A DNA stretch of 64,000 nt from Parabacteroides chongii (lineage in GTDB: Bacteria; Bacteroidota; Bacteroidia; Bacteroidales; Tannerellaceae), in the NCBI RefSeq assembly GCF_029581355.1, contig NZ_CP120849.1, positions 4,496,501 to 4,560,500 of the forward strand, given 5' to 3'. Each line of letters begins with the position of its first letter. Positions within the stretch are counted from its first letter, which is position 1. Shown piece by piece: positions 36,932 to 45,771 of the stretch. The translations under genes were made by a program, and so were the position numbers. The notes under the pieces were generated by a model. The model did not search any database and was not told the origin of the DNA. It saw only the letters and a program-made list of their open reading frames with translations.

Positions 36932-37342
36932 TTATTCTGGACCGACCGAGTTATAGTTGACAGGTATGATGTCGTCTATCAGAATACCTTGTTTGATATA
37001 ACTGGTAATGATCTCGTCCACTTTTGTTTTGTTGACGCGACCGAATACGAGCGGTTCCTTGCCGGGAACTGTGATCTCTACGGTAGGTTCTGCATAGCAA
37101 TATCCCATGCAGCCTGTTTGAGTAACTAAGGCATCTACGCGTTCCCGGTCGAGGGCTTCGATAAAATAGCTCATTACCTCTTTGGCTCCGGCAGCGATAC
37201 CGCAGGTTGCCATAGCCACCTTGATCTGAACCATTTGCTCGGGATTATTACTTTTCTCGCGTAAATCGAGGGAGGTACGTAAGGATTCACGCATCTTCCG
37301 AAGGTCATCTAACGTTTTTACTTTGTTCATCATCGTACACAT
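36932..37342 (-). CDS. Thioredoxin-like [2Fe-2S] ferredoxin (HndB-like)
   Basis: A 136-residue protein: an N-terminal helix (VKTLDDLRKMRESLRTSLDL) followed by a thioredoxin-like [2Fe-2S] fold with Cys ligands in MATCGIAAGAKEV and GCMGYCYAEPTV. It matches HndB-type subunits of HndABCD hydrogenases. It opens the operon. ATG codons at 37342, 37333 and 37330 are all possible starts; the first is used here because a -7 box lies 31 bases upstream. It probably serves as an electron-carrying accessory subunit. Confidence 0.92.
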   Translation of the reverse strand: MCTMMNKVKTLDDLRKMRESLRTSLDLREKSNNPEQMVQIKVAMATCGIAAGAKEVMSYFIEALDRERVDALVTQTGCMGYCYAEPTVEITVPGKEPLVFGRVNKTKVDEIITSYIKQGILIDDIIPVNYNSVGPE

Positions 37343-37372
37343 TTAAGGTATTATTACCACATGGGTATGACG

Positions 37373-37380
37373 CAAACATA
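37373..37380 (-). promoter_or_regulatory. Putative -7 box of the hydrogenase operon
   Basis: TATGTTTG on the minus strand fits TAnnTTTG and lies 31 bases before the first start codon of the operon. No -33 TTG at standard spacing, so the operon may depend on an activator. Confidence 0.45.
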
Positions 37381-37431
37381 CGTATTTATGTTCAATTTAA
37401 GGGTGTCTTTTGCGCAAAAAATATAAAAGAT

Positions 37432-38319
37432 TTATTTGTCTTCGACAGCCCGTGTCTGAAGAACTTTGGAGTTTGGCGGAACGCTATGGGTTAACCAAAT
37501 ATTACCACCTATCACTGAGCCTTTCCCTATCGTGATACGACCGAGAATGGAAGCATTGGAGTAGATAGTAACATTGTCTTCAATGATCGGGTGACGGGGT
37601 ACATCGACAGGCAGCCCTTCTTCATCCAGCGTAAAGTTTTTAGCCCCCAAAGTAACACCCTGATACAAACGGACATGGTTACCTATAATGGCGGTCTGTC
37701 CTACGACAACACCTGTCCCGTGATCGATACTGAAATATTCTCCGATCTGTGCCCCCGGATGGATGTCGATCCCTGTTTCGGAATGGGCCATCTCGGTGAT
37801 GATACGCGGCAGGACCGGCACTCCGAGCTTTAACAGCTCATGCGCTACCCGCTGATGAAGAATGGCGTGTACGGCGGGATAACAGAATATGATTTCGCTA
37901 AGACTCTTGGCTGCCGGATCGCCATCCAGTATCGCTTTTACATCGGTGGATAGCAAATACTTGATATGAGGTATCTTATTTATAAAATCAATTGCTATCC
38001 GGGACGCACGGTCCTTCGAATCACAACAACGATCAACTTCGAAACAGAGACCGTTATATATCTGTTCTTGAAGCAGGTCATATATCTTCTCCAAATAGAC
38101 TCCTGTATAGTATTGGATGGAATCCACCTGTGCCTCCTGCTCCGAACCGAAGAATCCCGGGAAGATCACTTTCCGTAGCAACAACATGACTTCACGAAGC
38201 GAAAGCACAGAAGGTGATGGCTTCTGATGCAGCGGAATATATTTATACTCCGGCAGATCGGAAGCCGACAGACGTTCCACGTTTTTCTGTATTTGGTTTA
38301 ATATATCAGTTCTGTTCAT
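37432..38319 (-). CDS. cysE: Serine O-acetyltransferase (CysE/EpsC type)
   Basis: A 295-residue enzyme. An N-terminal helical domain is followed by the left-handed beta-helix with hexapeptide repeats: IDIHPGAQIGEYFSIDHGTG, VVVGQTAIIGNHVRLYQGVT, LGAKNF, and HPIIEDNVTIYSNASILG. The catalytic Asp-His and His are in SIDHGTG and the hexapeptide coil. It converts Ser and acetyl-CoA to O-acetylserine for cysteine synthesis. It begins 2 bases after the kelch lipoprotein gene, so it is at the tail of the phospho-signalling operon, an unusual location. No cysK is nearby. Confidence 0.95.
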   Translation of the reverse strand: MNRTDILNQIQKNVERLSASDLPEYKYIPLHQKPSPSVLSLREVMLLLRKVIFPGFFGSEQEAQVDSIQYYTGVYLEKIYDLLQEQIYNGLCFEVDRCCDSKDRASRIAIDFINKIPHIKYLLSTDVKAILDGDPAAKSLSEIIFCYPAVHAILHQRVAHELLKLGVPVLPRIITEMAHSETGIDIHPGAQIGEYFSIDHGTGVVVGQTAIIGNHVRLYQGVTLGAKNFTLDEEGLPVDVPRHPIIEDNVTIYSNASILGRITIGKGSVIGGNIWLTHSVPPNSKVLQTRAVEDK

Positions 38320-38321
38320 GT

Positions 38322-40484
38322 TTAGTTATCCCATGCCGGGTCGTATGTCACTAATGTTTTTTGGTAATAATCCAGACTTAAAATATACACAACACCATTC
38401 AACATGAATAGTTCGTAATTCTTACTGCCTTTCGAATAAGCATAACGTTGATGCCACTCATCATTATCTATATCATATTGCCACATTACGCCAGATTCAT
38501 CAATAACATATATACTTCTGTTATAAATAATGCCACTTGAAACATTGTCCATTTTCCCCGGTAGTTCTGTTAAACTACTCCAGCTGGTAAAATCTCCTCC
38601 GGTAGCTTTCCATAACCCTCGTCCTGCAATTTTATCTCCCAGACCAACGAAGACTTCACCTTCGCCTGAAACCAAAGCAATACCATTACTTAGAGCAACC
38701 GCGAACTTACCATAATTATACCATTTATTGTCATTTGTATTGTAACGACAAATGGTATCAGTTGGAGCATTATTTATGTTTCCACCAATAAGATAAATGT
38801 CATCTCCATAAGGGAAACAAACGGCTTTATTACGTATATTCCCATTTTCCAATGGAGCTAAATCTGTCCATTCATTGTTTGAATATGAATAACATCCGGT
38901 TATGTTCATAGCTAATGTGTTTCCTCCAAACAGATAGGCTGTATTATCCATTGTACATGCAGCCATGTTCATTGCTTCTATCGGGTAAGACTCAAAAAGC
39001 TTCCATTTGTTATAAGTCGGATTATATCCATACAGTTCATCTGTTCTTTTCGGACCTAAATCTCCTCCTACAACAAATGCTTGATCATCCAGTGTGAAAA
39101 CCGTATAATTCATACGTCCACTGCCCTCAAATCCCGTTAGATTTCCTGAAACAATATTGGGTGTTTTAAACTCAACAATGTTACTGCCCTCTGTCCCATT
39201 CTCATTCGTTGCATAAGCTTTGACATAATATTTCTTTTCCCCTTTCAATGTAAAAGAGACTTGAAATTTTTTATCTTTATCCAAATCTTCTCTTGTGAGA
39301 GTAACCTTTTGGTCGGATTCGTTATCCGGTCCCGGAGTGCTCGTCAACGAACAATAAACAACAATCTTTTTAACATCGGTTCTACCGTCATTCTCCAACA
39401 GACCACTGACTGTTACATTCCCGTCTTTCATGGTATAATTCAAAGACTCATCCATAAGGATAGTAGGAACATCTCTTTTGGCATAAAAAGCAATACTGTC
39501 TGAAGTATAAACAGGACCAAATTCATTTACAGCAAAACCGCGTACGAAATATTGTATTCCCGGCTTCAAAGAAGGAATGACACCTAAAATAAAGCCATCT
39601 TCGTTAACCGTACATTTAATGACTGAATCTTCAATGATATTAGGTCGATTCAAGTCTTTCACTGTCCCCCAGCAGAACCCGATAGAATCCAGCTCTCCAT
39701 CACCTTTTTCAACCAATCTGGCTCTTACGGTTGCATGTGTATAATCTATCTCAATCTTTTCAAGCAAATCGAGTTTGGGATGTCCGTCCAATGTCGTGAA
39801 GCTTTGTTTATTGGTATTGAACAAGCCAAAACTATTTTCTACTATGGCTTCAACTGTATATTCCGTTTCCGGATCCAGCTCTGTTAAAGTATAAACAAAT
39901 GTAGAGTCTGTCAGCATATCATTCATGTTGACATAAACCATTGAATCAGCCTCTGCATTCTTGTGAAAACGGAAACCTACCTTTTTGATTTCACCTTCGC
40001 CTTTTTCCCTGATCGTACCTCCCAGCACGGCGGTCGTTGCTGTGAATTCTTTAATTTCCGAGGTGATAACTGATCCTATACCCTCATTTGTTGTAACATC
40101 TAATGTGTCTCCATATGCAATACCTCCCTTTTCACTTTTTGCGAATGGACTGATATGATAGGTTGTATCATTAATAAGCTCATTTATGGTAAGTTCATAT
40201 GTACTTTTACCTTCTTTGATGGTAGAATCTTCCTGTTTTTGGATATCTTTTGAATCTTTCAGCCAATAAACGAAACCACGTTCAACAACCGGATCTCCAT
40301 TTTCTTTCTTTATGGTAGCTTTTGCATGAATACTCGTGGCAGTAAAGCTGACATCTGCTTGTGTAAATTTCTCGAATTCCGGAGGTAAAACATTCTGCAG
40401 GTTAGTATCCATATCCGGCTCTTCCACACAGCCGGATAAACATATAGCAAACAAGGTGAATAATAGTAAGTATAGTTGTTTCAT
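38322..40484 (-). CDS. Surface lipoprotein with FN3-like repeats and kelch-type C-terminus
   Basis: A 720-residue protein with a lipoprotein signal (LLLFTLFAICLSGC, acylated Cys near residue 19). Residues about 40-440 hold four or five FN3-like repeats with recurring patterns (SIHAKATIKKENGD, AVLGGTIREKGEGEIKKVGF, ATVRARLVEKGDGELDSIGF). The C-terminal 270 residues hold kelch-like blades (FVVGGDLGPKRTDELYGYNP; AYLFGGNTLAMN; IYLIGGNINNAPTDTICRYN). It is probably a cell-surface or periplasmic binding lipoprotein; ligand unknown. It follows the TPR/outer-membrane gene by 11 bases and precedes cysE by 2. Confidence 0.85.
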   Translation of the reverse strand: MKQLYLLLFTLFAICLSGCVEEPDMDTNLQNVLPPEFEKFTQADVSFTATSIHAKATIKKENGDPVVERGFVYWLKDSKDIQKQEDSTIKEGKSTYELTINELINDTTYHISPFAKSEKGGIAYGDTLDVTTNEGIGSVITSEIKEFTATTAVLGGTIREKGEGEIKKVGFRFHKNAEADSMVYVNMNDMLTDSTFVYTLTELDPETEYTVEAIVENSFGLFNTNKQSFTTLDGHPKLDLLEKIEIDYTHATVRARLVEKGDGELDSIGFCWGTVKDLNRPNIIEDSVIKCTVNEDGFILGVIPSLKPGIQYFVRGFAVNEFGPVYTSDSIAFYAKRDVPTILMDESLNYTMKDGNVTVSGLLENDGRTDVKKIVVYCSLTSTPGPDNESDQKVTLTREDLDKDKKFQVSFTLKGEKKYYVKAYATNENGTEGSNIVEFKTPNIVSGNLTGFEGSGRMNYTVFTLDDQAFVVGGDLGPKRTDELYGYNPTYNKWKLFESYPIEAMNMAACTMDNTAYLFGGNTLAMNITGCYSYSNNEWTDLAPLENGNIRNKAVCFPYGDDIYLIGGNINNAPTDTICRYNTNDNKWYNYGKFAVALSNGIALVSGEGEVFVGLGDKIAGRGLWKATGGDFTSWSSLTELPGKMDNVSSGIIYNRSIYVIDESGVMWQYDIDNDEWHQRYAYSKGSKNYELFMLNGVVYILSLDYYQKTLVTYDPAWDN

Positions 40485-40495
40485 ATTATTATCTT

Positions 40496-41452
40496 TTAAA
40501 AGAACATACCCAGACCTGCATTCAGGTCGACATATTTAAAGTTTAAAGTGTTGCATCCGGCACTGACAAAGAATGAACCGAATTTAACCATAAAATCCAA
40601 ATCGGCAACAACACCAGTATAAGAATGCTCCGTATTCTTTGCCCAAAAAGATTCTTTATTTTTGGAATCCGAATAAGGTATTGTGTTATATTCATACAAT
40701 AGTTCTCTTTTCCCGTATCCCAGTCCTACGGAAGTATATAACCTGGGAGCACATTTAATGACCAAACCGGCCGATGCTGCTATATTATTAGATTTTTTCT
40801 TATTGGTAAACCGATATGCGGCATTATCAGGTATAGTGACCAATTCTTTATCTCCCCGGCACTCATTCGTATAATTGTCAAACGACAGGTTCGTCCTGAA
40901 ACGTGCATACCAGCCGAATCTTTTGCCAACACCTCCTACAGTTAATCCGTATGGCGCTTCAATAGAAAATGCATATCCGACGAAAAACTTCATCGGCTCT
41001 CTCGGCTTTTTCTCTTTGGCTGGCATATAAGTGATCACTTCTACAGGTTTGCGCAGCTCTTCGAGGCGATTACTCCAGCTTCTGGCACGCTCTTCATTGG
41101 CGAGAGTGCCTATACCCTCTCTGTAATAAAGTATCAATTGCGATATGGCAGTCGTATCGTTATCTATCGTCGCTTTATCTCTGAGACAATCAAAGCATTT
41201 ACTCATCAACCCGCGCATGGATGAACGCATCTTTTTATTCAGCTTCCATATGGTAGTCAGTTGCTCGATGCTATACGAGTCACATTGCATAGCACCTTCT
41301 TCATACCACATTGTAGCTTTTCTATAATCCTGGCGGCGCATAGCTTCATCGCCTTTTCTATTGTAGTCAGGCTGCATCTGTGCCATCAAATGTCCCGGCA
41401 ATAGAATTATAAATAAGAGAGTAAGTATTTTAAGTATCTTCATAAATTTCAT
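40496..41452 (-). CDS. Exported protein with TPR-like N-terminus and beta-barrel-like C-terminus
   Basis: A 318-residue protein with a signal peptide (ILTLLFIILLPGHLMAQ). The N-terminal half shows a TPR/SEL1-like helical repeat (YNRKGDEAMRRQDYRKATMW, YEEGAMQC). After a Lys/Pro-rich linker (PAKEKKPREP) the C-terminal half is beta-rich with alternating aromatics (FFVGYAFSIEAPYGLTVGGV; YTSVGLGYGKRELLYEY) and ends GLGMFF with terminal Phe, typical of outer-membrane barrels. Function is unknown. Its ATG overlaps the kinase stop by one base, implying translational coupling to the kinase. Confidence 0.72.
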   Translation of the reverse strand: MKFMKILKILTLLFIILLPGHLMAQMQPDYNRKGDEAMRRQDYRKATMWYEEGAMQCDSYSIEQLTTIWKLNKKMRSSMRGLMSKCFDCLRDKATIDNDTTAISQLILYYREGIGTLANEERARSWSNRLEELRKPVEVITYMPAKEKKPREPMKFFVGYAFSIEAPYGLTVGGVGKRFGWYARFRTNLSFDNYTNECRGDKELVTIPDNAAYRFTNKKKSNNIAASAGLVIKCAPRLYTSVGLGYGKRELLYEYNTIPYSDSKNKESFWAKNTEHSYTGVVADLDFMVKFGSFFVSAGCNTLNFKYVDLNAGLGMFF

Positions 41453-43365
41453 TAATAATAACCTGATAAACGTTCACTAATCATCACACCTTTTGTATCG
41501 TAAATATCATACAATTCATCTTCTCTCAAAAATGCACTGTATCCTTGCTGTGTTCGATAAGCAGCCAAATACTTGCATTTGATACGCTCCTTTGCATCGG
41601 CATCTATAGCTCCATATTTTTGGTTATCCTTTTTCTGAACGATCATCAGATCTCCAAAAGGTTTTATTTCCTCATACATTGCTTTTCTGCCGGCAAGAAG
41701 TATTTCATCCTGTTTAACTCTGCATTCTCCTATAAGATCAAAAAGTTCGTCCGTTGTTTTAAGTTTTCCAGCTTTGCTGAATGCACTTCCGGCCTCCGAG
41801 ATTTCTTCTGTCGCTTTCACAAAATCAGCAGCTTCACTGGATATTTGTGCTGCTGCCATTTTCTCTTTTCCGGTAGCGATCAATGTTTCAAATTCGGCAT
41901 TGATCTCTTCCGCCGAAGGAGCCGGTGGTGTAACAACTGTTTTTTCAATATCTTTTACAACAGGCTCTTTCTGAGGTTTTACCGGTTCTGTGCGCGGAGT
42001 CGTAACCTCCGGTTTACTTACTGACTTCTCCTCTGTTTCCTGTCTGATATCCGTGTTTTCAGTCTCGGCATCGTCCTTTGGCTCTTCTTTTACAACTTCC
42101 GAAGTGCTATTTTCTTCCGTCACTTCAGAAAGCATAGCTTTAGAGGCCGGAAAACTATCTTTTTCGGGTGTAAAAGCTATGTTTTTCGTTTCTGTAGCTT
42201 TAGAACTATTACGTTGCACCAAAAGGGCTACTGCCGAACCTATACTTGCAAATATAATAATTAGTAAAGAAATTAACGTTGTTTTTCTTTTTTTCTTTTT
42301 GGAGACTGGAGATGCATCAACTGTATTTAATACCGTATTTAAAACAGTCTCATCCCCTTCATCCGTTTTCGACTGGGGTAAACGAGTTGTAAATAAAATA
42401 GTTGTTTCATCTTCCTCAAAATATTCGGGAGAAGATAAATCTCTCTTTATTTCCTCTTCTTCCACTTCCGGATAATCCAGGGCAGCCAACATTTCCGATA
42501 CCGTCTGAAAGCGGTCTGCCGGTACAATTTCCATTGCCTTGATGATGGCGGCTTCTGTTTTCGGAGAAATAGCCGGATTCAATTTTGCCGGAGCCGGCAA
42601 GGGACGTGTCGCCCGGAGAATAGACTCTGTCGGTATCTTTCCCGTCAGCAGGTTATACATGGTTGCCCCCAACGAATAGATGTCCGGACAAGGAGAAAAA
42701 CTTTGCGTACCTTCATTGTCATATTGCTCGATAGAGGCAAAACCTTTTGATAAGGTCAGCATGGTCGTACTCGTTTCCTGCTGTTCGATATCATATCGTT
42801 TACTTACTCCGAAATCGATCAGACGTGCTTTCCCACTTTGATCGATCAGTATATTGCTGGGTTTGATATCCAGATGAAGGATATTTTTCTCATGAACGAA
42901 CTGAAGAGCCTCTCCTATCTGATGTACGTATCTGAGTACTTTCGCTTCCGGAAGTATCCCTTCCTTATCCATCATATACTTCAGACTATTCCCCGAAATA
43001 TATTCCATAGCAATATAGGCCGTGTTATTTTCTTCAAACACTTCCAATACATTGACGATATGCGGATGATGAACATCAGACAATATCTTTGCCTCTTTGA
43101 TAAGTTTTTCTTTAAACTTATCAAAAAGTGCCCTTCCTGTCTCGGAATGTACCTTGACTTCGAAAGATTCAGGATCTCTATAGCAGTAATCCTTGAAAAA
43201 ATATTCTTTTACACATATAGGAACCTCTGTCTTGATAGTTCCTAATGGCCCTTTAACTTCGGTAAACCAAACGCCTCTGTAAGTTATACCAAAGCCGCCC
43301 TGACCAACTACATGCGTAAGCCGATATTTTCCATTTTGAAGAAGATGTCCGTTTGGCAAATTCAT
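41452..43365 (-). CDS. Eukaryotic-like serine/threonine protein kinase with extracytoplasmic domain
   Basis: A 637-residue protein. The kinase domain (residues about 12-290) has glycine loop VGQGGFGITYRG, catalytic Lys in CVKEYF, catalytic loop HLDIKPSNILID (HLD in place of HRD) and metal loop LIDFGVSK, all intact. An acidic linker follows. A membrane helix at about 363-383 (LISLLIIIFASIGSAVALL) leads to an exported Glu/Thr/Pro-rich stretch and a C-terminal helical and KWG-like region (KYGAIDADAKERIKCKYLA). Topology puts the kinase in the cytoplasm and the sensor outside. A PP2C phosphatase gene lies 43 bases upstream. Confidence 0.94.
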   Translation of the reverse strand: MNLPNGHLLQNGKYRLTHVVGQGGFGITYRGVWFTEVKGPLGTIKTEVPICVKEYFFKDYCYRDPESFEVKVHSETGRALFDKFKEKLIKEAKILSDVHHPHIVNVLEVFEENNTAYIAMEYISGNSLKYMMDKEGILPEAKVLRYVHQIGEALQFVHEKNILHLDIKPSNILIDQSGKARLIDFGVSKRYDIEQQETSTTMLTLSKGFASIEQYDNEGTQSFSPCPDIYSLGATMYNLLTGKIPTESILRATRPLPAPAKLNPAISPKTEAAIIKAMEIVPADRFQTVSEMLAALDYPEVEEEEIKRDLSSPEYFEEDETTILFTTRLPQSKTDEGDETVLNTVLNTVDASPVSKKKKRKTTLISLLIIIFASIGSAVALLVQRNSSKATETKNIAFTPEKDSFPASKAMLSEVTEENSTSEVVKEEPKDDAETENTDIRQETEEKSVSKPEVTTPRTEPVKPQKEPVVKDIEKTVVTPPAPSAEEINAEFETLIATGKEKMAAAQISSEAADFVKATEEISEAGSAFSKAGKLKTTDELFDLIGECRVKQDEILLAGRKAMYEEIKPFGDLMIVQKKDNQKYGAIDADAKERIKCKYLAAYRTQQGYSAFLREDELYDIYDTKGVMISERLSGYY

Positions 43366-43408
43366 AACTTATAGCGTAACTCTTTTTAATCTGCCAAAAT
43401 TACGTTAT

Positions 43409-44212
43409 TTATATAAAAGAATAAAGGAAAGAGAGAATATTTTGTTTTATTCCGATAGATTCACCTACATTTTGCACGGGTAAAATATAAAAAGAAAAGT
43501 TATCCCGCGTCTTTCCACAACAGGAAGCCATGATGGAATCTTTAATATCTTCCGGGTTAGTATGAGTCGAAAAGATAGAGGAAAGATCTTCATTTTTCAG
43601 CCTTTCCAGTACGCCGTCAGTACACATGAAGAAGTAATCGCCGGCCTGTACGTCCTTCAGCAGGATAACATCTGCTTCTGTCGGATGCTCTGTCCCTTGT
43701 ATGGCACGAATAATAACATTTTTTTGTGGATGAGTCAGTGCTTCTTCTTTGGTTATTTTTCCCAGTTTGACAAGTGAATTAACCAAAGAATGGTCTTCCG
43801 TCTGATAAAGAATTTCTCCTTGGCGGAACTGATAAATCCGGCTGTCGCCTACATGAGCCAGTGTTACGCCTGATGTGCCGACTGAGACCATAGTCAGTGT
43901 CGTTGCCATGCCCTTGGCTTCCGGGTGGGTATTCACATAATCGTCGAAACGTGCTTCTGTATATCTGATAGCTTTATTTACAAACTCTTCGGATGGTTCA
44001 TCGTCCAAAAATGTAGAAAAGAATGTCTGGAAAGATTCACAGGCCAGCGAACTGGCAATCTCTCCTTTTTCTGATCCGCCGACACCATCGCAAACCAGAA
44101 ATAATTTTTGATTGGAATTAACCATCTCCGGTAACGGATAGATTGAATCCTCGTTGTTTTGTCTACCGCCTTTCTCACAAACGGCCCAAGGCTTGCCAAT
44201 CGTTATATTCAT
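43409..44212 (-). CDS. PP2C-family protein serine/threonine phosphatase
   Basis: A 267-residue PPM phosphatase. Metal-binding motifs: FLVCDGVGGSEKGEIAS (first Asp), TLAHVGDSRIYQFRQG, and YFFMCTDGVLERL with the later Asp. There is no membrane segment. Length matches PrpC/PstP catalytic domains. It should reverse phosphorylation made by the kinase encoded just downstream. It follows the FHA/zinc-ribbon gene by 14 bases and begins MNITIGKPWAVCEKGGRQNN, which contains the usual ...R..NED start of the domain. Confidence 0.94.
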   Translation of the reverse strand: MNITIGKPWAVCEKGGRQNNEDSIYPLPEMVNSNQKLFLVCDGVGGSEKGEIASSLACESFQTFFSTFLDDEPSEEFVNKAIRYTEARFDDYVNTHPEAKGMATTLTMVSVGTSGVTLAHVGDSRIYQFRQGEILYQTEDHSLVNSLVKLGKITKEEALTHPQKNVIIRAIQGTEHPTEADVILLKDVQAGDYFFMCTDGVLERLKNEDLSSIFSTHTNPEDIKDSIMASCCGKTRDNFSFYILPVQNVGESIGIKQNILSFLYSFI

Positions 44213-44226
44213 AGCACGAACAGATT

Positions 44227-44742
44227 TTATTCATTAAAGCGAAGAACTGTGTGCCCGATAATGATCTCGTCATTGTTCTTTAGCACGACCACTTCTCCAT
44301 TTTCAAGGTAATTGCTATTATATAACGTATGGTTCTTACTATTATTGTCAGAAAGATAATGTTTATACCCTCCTTTAGGGTCTTTTTTTACTTCTATCCG
44401 TATATGTTCCCGACTCATTGATTTATCAGTCGTGATAATTCCTATTGTTGCGCCAGACGCATTGGACTTACGACCGATTACTGCAATACCTTCATAGAGG
44501 GGGAAAATCTGTTCCGGGGTGGCATCGTCACTAACTACCAAAAGCTGTCCTGTACTGTTCGAAACAGGATGGACCAGGATCGTATCCTGATCGAAATCAG
44601 CTCCCTGCTTCCCCAGTTGAAGCAAAGAGACAGGAATTGACTGTTTACACTTCGGACATTTAAAGGAAGTTAGATCGAGGGGAAGTTTCCCCTCGTCTAC
44701 CTTTAATCCTACGTGACAATGTGGACATTTTACTGAAATCAT
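44227..44742 (-). CDS. FHA-domain protein with N-terminal zinc ribbon
   Basis: A 171-residue protein. The N-terminus has a double-CxxC zinc ribbon (CPHCHVGLKVDEGKLPLDLT, CPKCKQS). The C-terminal FHA domain shows VIGRKSN, SMSREHIRIEV and LYNSNYLENGEVV, i.e. conserved Gly-Arg, Ser-x-x-His and Asn/Gly positions that bind phosphothreonine peptides. It is predicted to read phosphorylation placed by the operon's kinase. Its ATG overlaps the stop of the acidic 80-residue gene (ATGA), and it precedes the phosphatase gene by 14 bases. Confidence 0.9.
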   Translation of the reverse strand: MISVKCPHCHVGLKVDEGKLPLDLTSFKCPKCKQSIPVSLLQLGKQGADFDQDTILVHPVSNSTGQLLVVSDDATPEQIFPLYEGIAVIGRKSNASGATIGIITTDKSMSREHIRIEVKKDPKGGYKHYLSDNNSKNHTLYNSNYLENGEVVVLKNNDEIIIGHTVLRFNE

Positions 44743-44981
44743 ATCATGAACGATATATCAGATCCGTCGATATCAGTAGAGAAAGCGTCATGTACGTCTG
44801 TATCGGACAATATAATGGTGTCATCAGATAATGTGATAAAATCCGAAACATCCATGCTATCGTCTTCAATCATAACGATACCAGATAAATCATTTTCTCC
44901 ATCCACATCTACTACTACCGCATCATTAAATACGGAGTCGTCACTGTCTAGTGTAACGAATGTGTATTCCTCCTCTTGCAT
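44739..44981 (-). CDS. Acidic 80-residue protein without Lys or Arg (unknown)
   Basis: I do not recognise this protein. It contains about 24 Asp/Glu in 80 residues and no Lys or Arg. It has a repetitive hydrophobic-acidic pattern (FVTLDSDDS, GIVMIEDDSMDVSD, FITLSDDTIILSD). Two TxxD motifs (TLSD, TDID) fit the preference of FHA domains for phospho-Thr with Asp at +3. Reality is supported by the ATGA overlap with the FHA gene, an upstream -7 box (45015-45022) and its place as the first gene of the kinase operon. It may be a kinase substrate or FHA ligand (inference). Confidence 0.72.
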   Translation of the reverse strand: MQEEEYTFVTLDSDDSVFNDAVVVDVDGENDLSGIVMIEDDSMDVSDFITLSDDTIILSDTDVHDAFSTDIDGSDISFMI

Positions 44982-45014
44982 ACTGGTTTGAATTAAAATT
45001 ATTCTTTATGGAAA

Positions 45015-45022
45015 CAAAAGTA
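45015..45022 (-). promoter_or_regulatory. Putative -7 box of the kinase/phosphatase operon
   Basis: TACTTTTG on the minus strand fits TAnnTTTG, 33 bases before the ATG at 44981. It separates the kinase operon from the LytTR-FHA gene pair. No clear -33 element. Confidence 0.45.
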
Positions 45023-45117
45023 GAAAAAGTAATGGATTAAATGAGTATCCAATAATCTCTTATAATCAAAGGTTTGGGTTTTATGTACAAACTGTCCGAT
45101 TTGGGATACGAAACAAC

Positions 45118-45771
45118 TTATTCACTGACCCACTTTGCTTTACAGGAAGAAACGGGACATTGCTTTCTGTTTCTCAATGATACCCAGGGTATTTCTCCCA
45201 AAAATGTACCACATTTAGGGCATACATAGTCTATTTTGAACTGATTTGCAATGTCTTGCAGTTGTTGTGGCGTTTTGGAGGCTTGCTTTGCTCCCATGTA
45301 GATCCCGACTGTAGGGGCACAAATCGTTATAAATAGGCTTATTCCTAAAAATTCAGGACTTCCTTTACCCAAAAAGCCGATAACAACACCAATTATGCCG
45401 GGCAAAGCAAAAGGGAGAGACTGAAACAATCTGGTTTTAAACTGATTAGATGATTGTATCTTAACTTTTGCTTGAACATAATCATCGTACACTTTCTTTA
45501 GTGCAGCAAACTCTTCACTATAGTCGTTATTGTATTTTAGTGCTTCAGACAGATTCAAGACATATCCTGTCCCCAGGATTATCTTATCTGTTGGTGTAAC
45601 ACGTTTTTTGACGATCTGTGAACCATTGACGAAAGTACCGTTCGTAGAGCTGAGATCTTCCAACAACCAACAGCCATGATCCTCACGAACCAGACAAGCA
45701 TGGTGTCTGCTAACATGAGGATCATTTACTATAAAATCATTATCTTCAGCTTTACCGATTCTAATTTTCAT
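45118..45771 (-). CDS. FHA-domain membrane protein with C-terminal zinc ribbon
   Basis: A 217-residue protein. The N-terminal FHA domain is complete: IRIGKAEDNDFIVND, HVSRHHACLV and LSSTNGTFVNGSQI, with phosphothreonine-contacting Arg, Ser, His, Asn and Gly residues. A helical stretch precedes two membrane segments (about residues 119-137 and 143-160, PFALPGIIGVVIGFLG and FLGISLFITICAPTVGI). A C-terminal zinc-ribbon-like end carries CPKCGTFLGE and a second Cys pair. It starts 11 bases inside the end of the LytTR gene. Confidence 0.9.
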   Translation of the reverse strand: MKIRIGKAEDNDFIVNDPHVSRHHACLVREDHGCWLLEDLSSTNGTFVNGSQIVKKRVTPTDKIILGTGYVLNLSEALKYNNDYSEEFAALKKVYDDYVQAKVKIQSSNQFKTRLFQSLPFALPGIIGVVIGFLGKGSPEFLGISLFITICAPTVGIYMGAKQASKTPQQLQDIANQFKIDYVCPKCGTFLGEIPWVSLRNRKQCPVSSCKAKWVSE

